Origin: Lycium barbarum
Taxonomy: Eukaryota; Streptophyta; Magnoliopsida; Solanales; Solanaceae
Assembly (NCBI RefSeq): GCF_019175385.1
Contig: NC_083344.1
Span: 23,196,380-23,260,379, forward strand
DNA: 64,000 nt
Direction: 5' to 3'
Below the pieces are notes generated by a model. It ran no database searches, was not told the origin of the DNA, and saw only the letters and a list, made by a program, of their open reading frames with translations. Shown here one piece after another: positions 59,020 through 64,000 of the stretch. How positions within the stretch are numbered: position 1 is the stretch's first letter; each line of letters starts with the position of its first letter. A program made the translations under genes and the position numbers.

Positions 59020-60834
59020 CTAAATAGTAGTTCCGTTGCTACTTGAATCCACTACTCGAACTCCTAGACTAGCTAGTTGCTGGAGCTCACGAGCCATTTC
59101 TCTTTTCTCTGGTCGCACATCACATAAACTTCCCGTAGATCTGCGGCTAAGGGCATCAGCCACAACATTTTCCTTTCCGGGGTGATACATAATATCGACA
59201 TTGTAGTCTTTCAGCAATTCCAACCATCGACGTTGCCGCAAATTTAACTCTTTCTGTTTGAAGATATACTGAAGACTCTTATGATCTGTATAAATATCCA
59301 CATGGACACCATATAAATAATGCCTCCATATCTTTAATGCATGAACAATTGCTGCCAATTCTAGATCATGGGTTGGGTAATTCTTCTCATGTTTTCGTAA
59401 CTGCCTTGAAGCATACGCAATCACCTTACCATGTTGAATTAATACACAGCCTAGCCCAACACCTGAAGCATCGCAATAAACAACATATCCTTCTAATTCC
59501 TCTGGAAGTGTCAAGACTAGGGCAGAAGGCAATCTATCTTTCAACTCTTGGAAGCTACGTTCACAAGCATCTGTCCATTGAAACTTTACTGATTTCTGGG
59601 TCAACTTTGTGAGCGGGGCAGAAATAGAAGAAAAACCTTCAACAAATCTCCTGTAATAACCTGCTAAGCCTAGAAAGCTACGAACCTCGGTAGGAGTTGT
59701 GGGCCTTGGCCAAGTCTTCACGGCCTCAATCTTTTGACTATCCATTCGAATACCACCGGCGGCACCAATGTGCCCCAGAAATGCCACTGAGTTCAACCAA
59801 AACTCACACTTTGAGAATTTTGAAAACAACTCTCGAGTTCGGAGAACTCCAAGGACAGTACGCAAATGATCCGCATGTTCTGCCTTGGATCTAGAATATA
59901 CCAAGATATCGTCGATGAATACAATCACAAACAGATCTAGTAAGGGCCCGAACACATCATTCATCAAATCCATGAACACTGCCGGTGCATTAGTTAGCCC
60001 AAATGACATTACCCGGAACTCAAAATGACCATATCTTATTCTGAAGGCTATCTTAGGGATATCTTTCTCCCTAACTCTCACTTGATGATACCCGGACCTT
60101 AAATTGACCTTTAAAAACCATTTGGCACCTTGCAATTGATCAAATAGGTCAACAATCCTCGGGAGAGGATATTTATTCTTAATCGTCACCTTATTCAATT
60201 GCCGATAAGCAATGCACATTCTCAAGGAGCCATCTTTCTTTCGGACAAACAATACGGGTGCTCCCCACGGGGATAAACTAGGCCTAATAAAGCCTTTATC
60301 AAGCAAGTCTTTCAACTGCTCCTTCAACTCTTTCAATTCTGCTGGTGCCATTCTATAGGGAGGAATAGATATAGGCTTAGTGCCTGGTAACACATCAATA
60401 GCAAAATCAATCTCCCGCTCGGGAGGAAGGCCTGGAAACTCTTCCGGGAACACATCCGGAAACTCATTTACTACAGGAACTGACTGAAGAGTCGGTGATT
60501 CAGCTTCCACATCTTGAACCCGAACTAGATGATAAATGCATCCTTTCGTGATCATTTTCCTTGCCTTTAGATAGGAAATAAACCTACCTTTTGGTGACGC
60601 CGTATTCCCTTTCCATTCTAAAACTGGTTCTCCCGAAAATTGGAAACGAACTATTTTCATTGTACAATCAACATTGGCGTAGCAAGAAGCCAACCAATCC
60701 ATGCCCATAATAACATCAAAATCCACCATTTCTAACTCATGCAAGTCAATCATGGTACGGCGATCACAAATCACAACTACACAATTTCTATGTACTCGGC
60801 TAGCTATTACCGACTCACCAACGGGTGTAGACAC
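59020..60834 (-). pseudogene. Element I reverse transcriptase and RNase H (604-residue frame)
   Basis: This is the longest frame in the window. In order it holds the linker [20 protein letters not shown] with [42 protein letters not shown] and FIDDILVYS, then the connection [15 protein letters not shown] and RNase H ([37 protein letters not shown]). Although uninterrupted, it has lost a catalytic residue: the Asp of the [11 protein letters not shown] motif is Asn ([10 protein letters not shown], near 60100). The Asp of MCIDYRQ is Ala. So RT should be inactive. No true start codon belongs to it; it is the middle of a polyprotein. Confidence 0.93.
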
Positions 60835-61820
60835 CTCAAAAGGTTTGATCGACTCCGAGGTTCGACTCTAAATCGACCCGCAATATATGGAGTAACATAT
60901 GACAATGTGGAGCCCGGATCAATCAAATCATATACATCATGAGAGAATACCGATAATATACCTATGACCACGTCAGGAGAAGACTCAAGATCTTGGCGTC
61001 TAGCCAAAGCATAAACACGGTACTGAGGACCGCTAGAACTGGGAATTATCCCTCTTCCTCTACCATGGCCGACTGGCGCATGTGAACCTAGCCCCATAGG
61101 GTGTACAGATGTTGAAGATCCAGCTACTAACCCTGAAGGTTGGGTCCTACCTCTACCATGAACTGAAGGGGCAATCACGCATGATATGGCCTGGTCGACC
61201 ACATGAATAGCAAATATCTGAACCTGATCGGCATCGACCCCAATGCAATTTCCCACACTGGGAACATCATGGTACGGGTGGCCTTGCCTGACCCGAATCA
61301 TCTCTGAACTAAGACCCCAAAAAACTCTGACTCTGCCCGCAACGAGTAGATCTATCGAATCTCTAGCCTTAAAAACCGTGGAGGCACACTAGTCATAGAA
61401 TAGCCCGAGTGCCTAGAAATTTGTTGTCTATGCCCACCTCTAAACTCATTCATCGGACCTGAAGATCTGACCCTCTTGCTATGACCCCTATCCTGCTCGC
61501 GTTCACTTCTCTGCTGTTGTAAACTTTCTTCTAAGTTCTGAGCATGAGCCAGAATGCGTGCAATATCCATATTGTCCTGAAGGGACGCAGTCAAACACCT
61601 ATCCATCAAATGTGGCCCTAGGCCCTTCACAAATTGGTGTACCCGGTTACCCATATCCACTACCATGGCCGAAGCATACCTAGCCAAGGAATTGAAGCGG
61701 AGACTATACTCTAGAGTACTCATGCTACCTTACCTCAAATTTAAGAACTTATCGGCTCTATCTCGCCGAACTTTTGGAGGCATATAGTGTCGGAGGAAAG
61801 CATCAACAAACTCTTGCCAT
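60835..61820 (-). pseudogene. Element I gag (partial) and protease, broken
   Basis: From the right: VWQEFVDAF (about 61800), the gag domain core (61352-61723, including MSTLEYSLRFNSLARYASAM and ARILAHAQNLEESLQQQ), and a frame change. The zinc knuckle CYSCGRPGHIMRDC (about 61165-61215) has all ligands but lies in a different frame from the sequence on either side. A Gly/Arg-rich tail and the protease site ([20 protein letters not shown]) follow. A frame change just after VEP (about 60845) leads into the RT frame. The N-terminal third of gag is missing. Confidence 0.88.
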
Positions 61821-61873
61821 ACCTAGAATTGGGGTAGCAATGATCTCAGAAGGTGCCTAGGCTGGTCCCCGCC
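61821..61873. other. Unassigned junction between element I gag and the inverted LTR
   Basis: This 53-bp stretch (including ATGATCTCAGAAGGTGCC) matches neither gag of D nor any LTR end I recognise. It could be filler at a rearrangement breakpoint or the remnant of another insertion. Confidence 0.5.
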
Positions 61874-64000
61874 TGTTACACCTTCAAAATTTTCCCGCGA
61901 ACGTACAGTAGATAGGCTAACAAAGGGGATAGAGTATACAATGTTTTAATAAGAAGGGAACGACGTTTGACGACCCTAAGTAAGATTCCAAAGGCAATTG
62001 CAATAAGAGATAGGTTATGCTCCATAATGACTAACTATAGGTTCTGAAAATGTGAAAAGTTGCAGATTTGCACTTTGGCCAGTTGATCGTAAAATGAAAT
62101 ATGGACCGTAAAGTGGTATACATCCCGTAAACTACCATGTCGTATTTCAACATCCAAAACTTCAACTTTCTGTCAAATGCTTGAATGGTTAAAGGCGACT
62201 TGAAATACGGACCGTAAACTAAAATACGGCCCGTAAACTGTGTTCGTAAATCACCATGTCTCAGCTTGACTTTCTGGTTCTGTTATGATTGAATACGTAG
62301 ATGAAATACGGCCCGTAAACTGAGTTTACGACCACTGTTGTAATTTCGACGACTGTTCATTCCAGATCAGATTTTGGGTTATTAAAAAGGGGACCAAGTT
62401 TATTATTTCATTTCCACACTTCACCCCTTCTCTCTAAAACATATCTCTACATTTATTCCACAGGAATTCAAGGATTATTAGTGATCAACAACATAAACCA
62501 AGTGAATCAAGTGTAAGAAAATCCATCAAAGATCATAAAAGTCAAGAAATCTCATTGGAGACGAACTAGGGTTTTTGCTCAAGTGGAGTATTATCAACCA
62601 AGGCTTGTTCCTACGACATATAAGTTAAGATTTAAGATATTTGTATGTTGTGTAAGGTATTTGAGAGTTGAAATACTTGGATTGTAGAAGGGTATAGAAA
62701 AATGGGTCATGAATGTGGAATAGTGCCATTTTGAGAAATAGCTTAATTTGAGTTACGATTCTTAATGTGTTGTGGTGTAAATATGTTATAAATGATGTTG
62801 AGAACATGAGATGAGCAATTTATGAGAATGGACGTCGTCGTGCGTTATGGCCATGGATAATGTGGATGAATAATGACTGTAGTTATAGTATTGTGAATGT
62901 GTTATTGACGTTTGAGAGTTGGTATACGCTATAGAGGAACGTCGTATATATGAAGGAGATGCTGTCCGATTTTCCCTAGTTTTAGTCATATATGCTAGCT
63001 ATCGATTTCTAATGATAGTATGGCTTTAATGAAGGTAGAAACGCGAGCGTTGAAGGAGAACGTGCAAGTGGTAAATAGTTGAACGGAAAGGTATGTAAGG
63101 CTAACCCTTCTTTCATAAGGCATAGTTCTTTGGCCAAACGTCTAAATCTTCCATAAGTTCATGAGGTCTTTCAAATGATTTGATCTTCCGAGCTAGCAAG
63201 CCCACGATTTCTTAATACGCTACGATTGTACTAAGTTTCTCGTATGACGAGTAAGCCTATAAAGATAGACGTGATGATAATGACGATGATGATAATGATG
63301 TTAGTAGTAGAGATGCCTATGGGATATTATTTATATGTATCTATGTATGACTATTATGGAACCCCGAGCTTATGAGGCCGAGTAAGATATGTAAATAAAT
63401 ATGTATGTGATTATGTAATGCACGCACACCTCTGCAGATGGTACGGATAACCCTGACGCCTTGGTAGGGCCAGGTAGATGTAACCCTGAAGCCTTGGTAG
63501 GGCTAGATATGTGTAACCTTGAGCCTTGGCTGGCCAAGTATGTGTGAAACACCGATCTGGCCTGGTCGGGTATGCTATGTAAATGCTTTGTATATGATAT
63601 GATTATGTATATGATATAGATATGAGTACGGATACGGATATGATACGATATGAATGTGAATAAGAGTATGTATAGGAATATGAGTACAAATATGGAACGG
63701 ATACGATTATGGATACATATATGAATATATGTACCCAAATACGCATTAGAATGGAAAGTTCCTATAAAAGGCAAGTAAGTGCCTAGACGATGATATGACT
63801 ATCTCCCATCCCGTGTTTTCTTTCATGTTGCTTATTATGTTTCTACATTGATATTGATCATGCTTTACATACTCAGTACATTCTTCGTATTGACGTTCTT
63901 TTGTTTGTGGTCGCTGCGTCATGCCCGCAGGTGCACTGGGAGACAGGATTGACCCATAGCTACATTCTCAGGGACTACATAGCAGAGCTCCATTTCATTC
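61874..64000 (+). repeat. LTR of the element I family, opposite orientation, cut by the window end
   Basis: It starts TGTTACACCTTCAAAATTTT and follows the reverse complement of 54845-57366 closely (roughly 95 percent by eye over the first 450 bases). It has the TTTACGG/CCGTAAA cluster (62090-62340), AGCCTTGG/GGCCAAGT repeats (63440-63570) and the conserved block (about 63870-63940). A few hundred bases of its 3' end lie outside the window. Whether it is a solo LTR or the 5' LTR of another copy cannot be told. Confidence 0.9.

Larger units (their letters stand above)
54845..61820 (-). mobile_element. Element I: Ty3/gypsy chromovirus, 3' LTR to middle of gag
   Basis: A 3' LTR (54845-57366), polypurine tract, pol with all domains and most of gag are present in minus orientation. 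It ends within gag near 61820. A 53-bp stretch of unknown origin and then an opposite-facing LTR of the same family follow. The left flank is GGCGG (54840-54844), for which I see no partner in the window. Pol is close to that of D (the same [14 protein letters not shown] and DLHELEM stretches), so the two share a lineage although their LTR starts differ. Confidence 0.9.

Overview
The window is plant repeat DNA and I see no host gene in it. It is a nest of Ty3/gypsy LTR retrotransposons of the chromovirus type. The evidence is: C-terminal chromodomain-like tails after integrase, a primer-binding site matching initiator tRNA-Met (TGGTATCAGAGC), polypurine tracts, LTRs of 2.3-3.5 kb running TG...CA, and 5-bp target duplications. 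Length, pol type and chromodomain fit the Tekay/Del clade. From general familiarity with such LTRs I would guess a large-genome dicot, probably Solanaceae. That guess is not proven by the sequence.

Layout, using letters of my own for elements. Element A (1-3342, +) is the pol tail and 3' LTR of a copy that starts outside the window. Element B (-) is split: part of its 3' LTR at 3343-3631 and 8660-8794, integrase at 8795-10588, RNase H to gag at 31263-34325, and 5' LTR at 34528-36804. A lies in B's 3' LTR, and so does solo LTR A2 (3632-8659), which itself contains solo LTR N (5598-8125). Element D (10589-31262, +, target duplication AAGCT) cuts B between RNase H and integrase. D is cut twice: in its RT by a complete non-autonomous element (15768-23879, -, duplication AAAGT) and near the end of integrase by solo LTR J (25599-28046, -, AAGCC).

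To the right of B are the end of LTR L (36805-37267) and a short pol tail, M (37268-37521), which appears to be the oldest layer. Element E (37619-46076, +) follows. It is cut in gag by solo LTR F (40306-43797, ACAGC) and ends inside RT against LTR K (46077-54422, +). K holds solo LTR G (46138-51917, ACCTA), which holds solo LTR H (47070-50123, ATATC). K's gag start (54622-54844) is cut by element I (54845-61820, -). A second LTR of the I family, in the opposite direction, starts at 61874 and runs off the window.

The genes no longer work together. Every gag-pol reading frame here carries stops, frameshifts, deletions or lost catalytic residues. The youngest piece I can date is the non-autonomous element: by eye its two 3.04-kb LTRs differ at four bases plus a poly-T length change. 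It keeps the tRNA primer site, leader and polypurine tract of the autonomous relatives but has no gag or pol. Its 2.0-kb internal region includes a segment derived from 5S ribosomal RNA. Across the LTR families several short modules recur, including a hairpin with compensatory changes in its stem and family-specific palindrome clusters.
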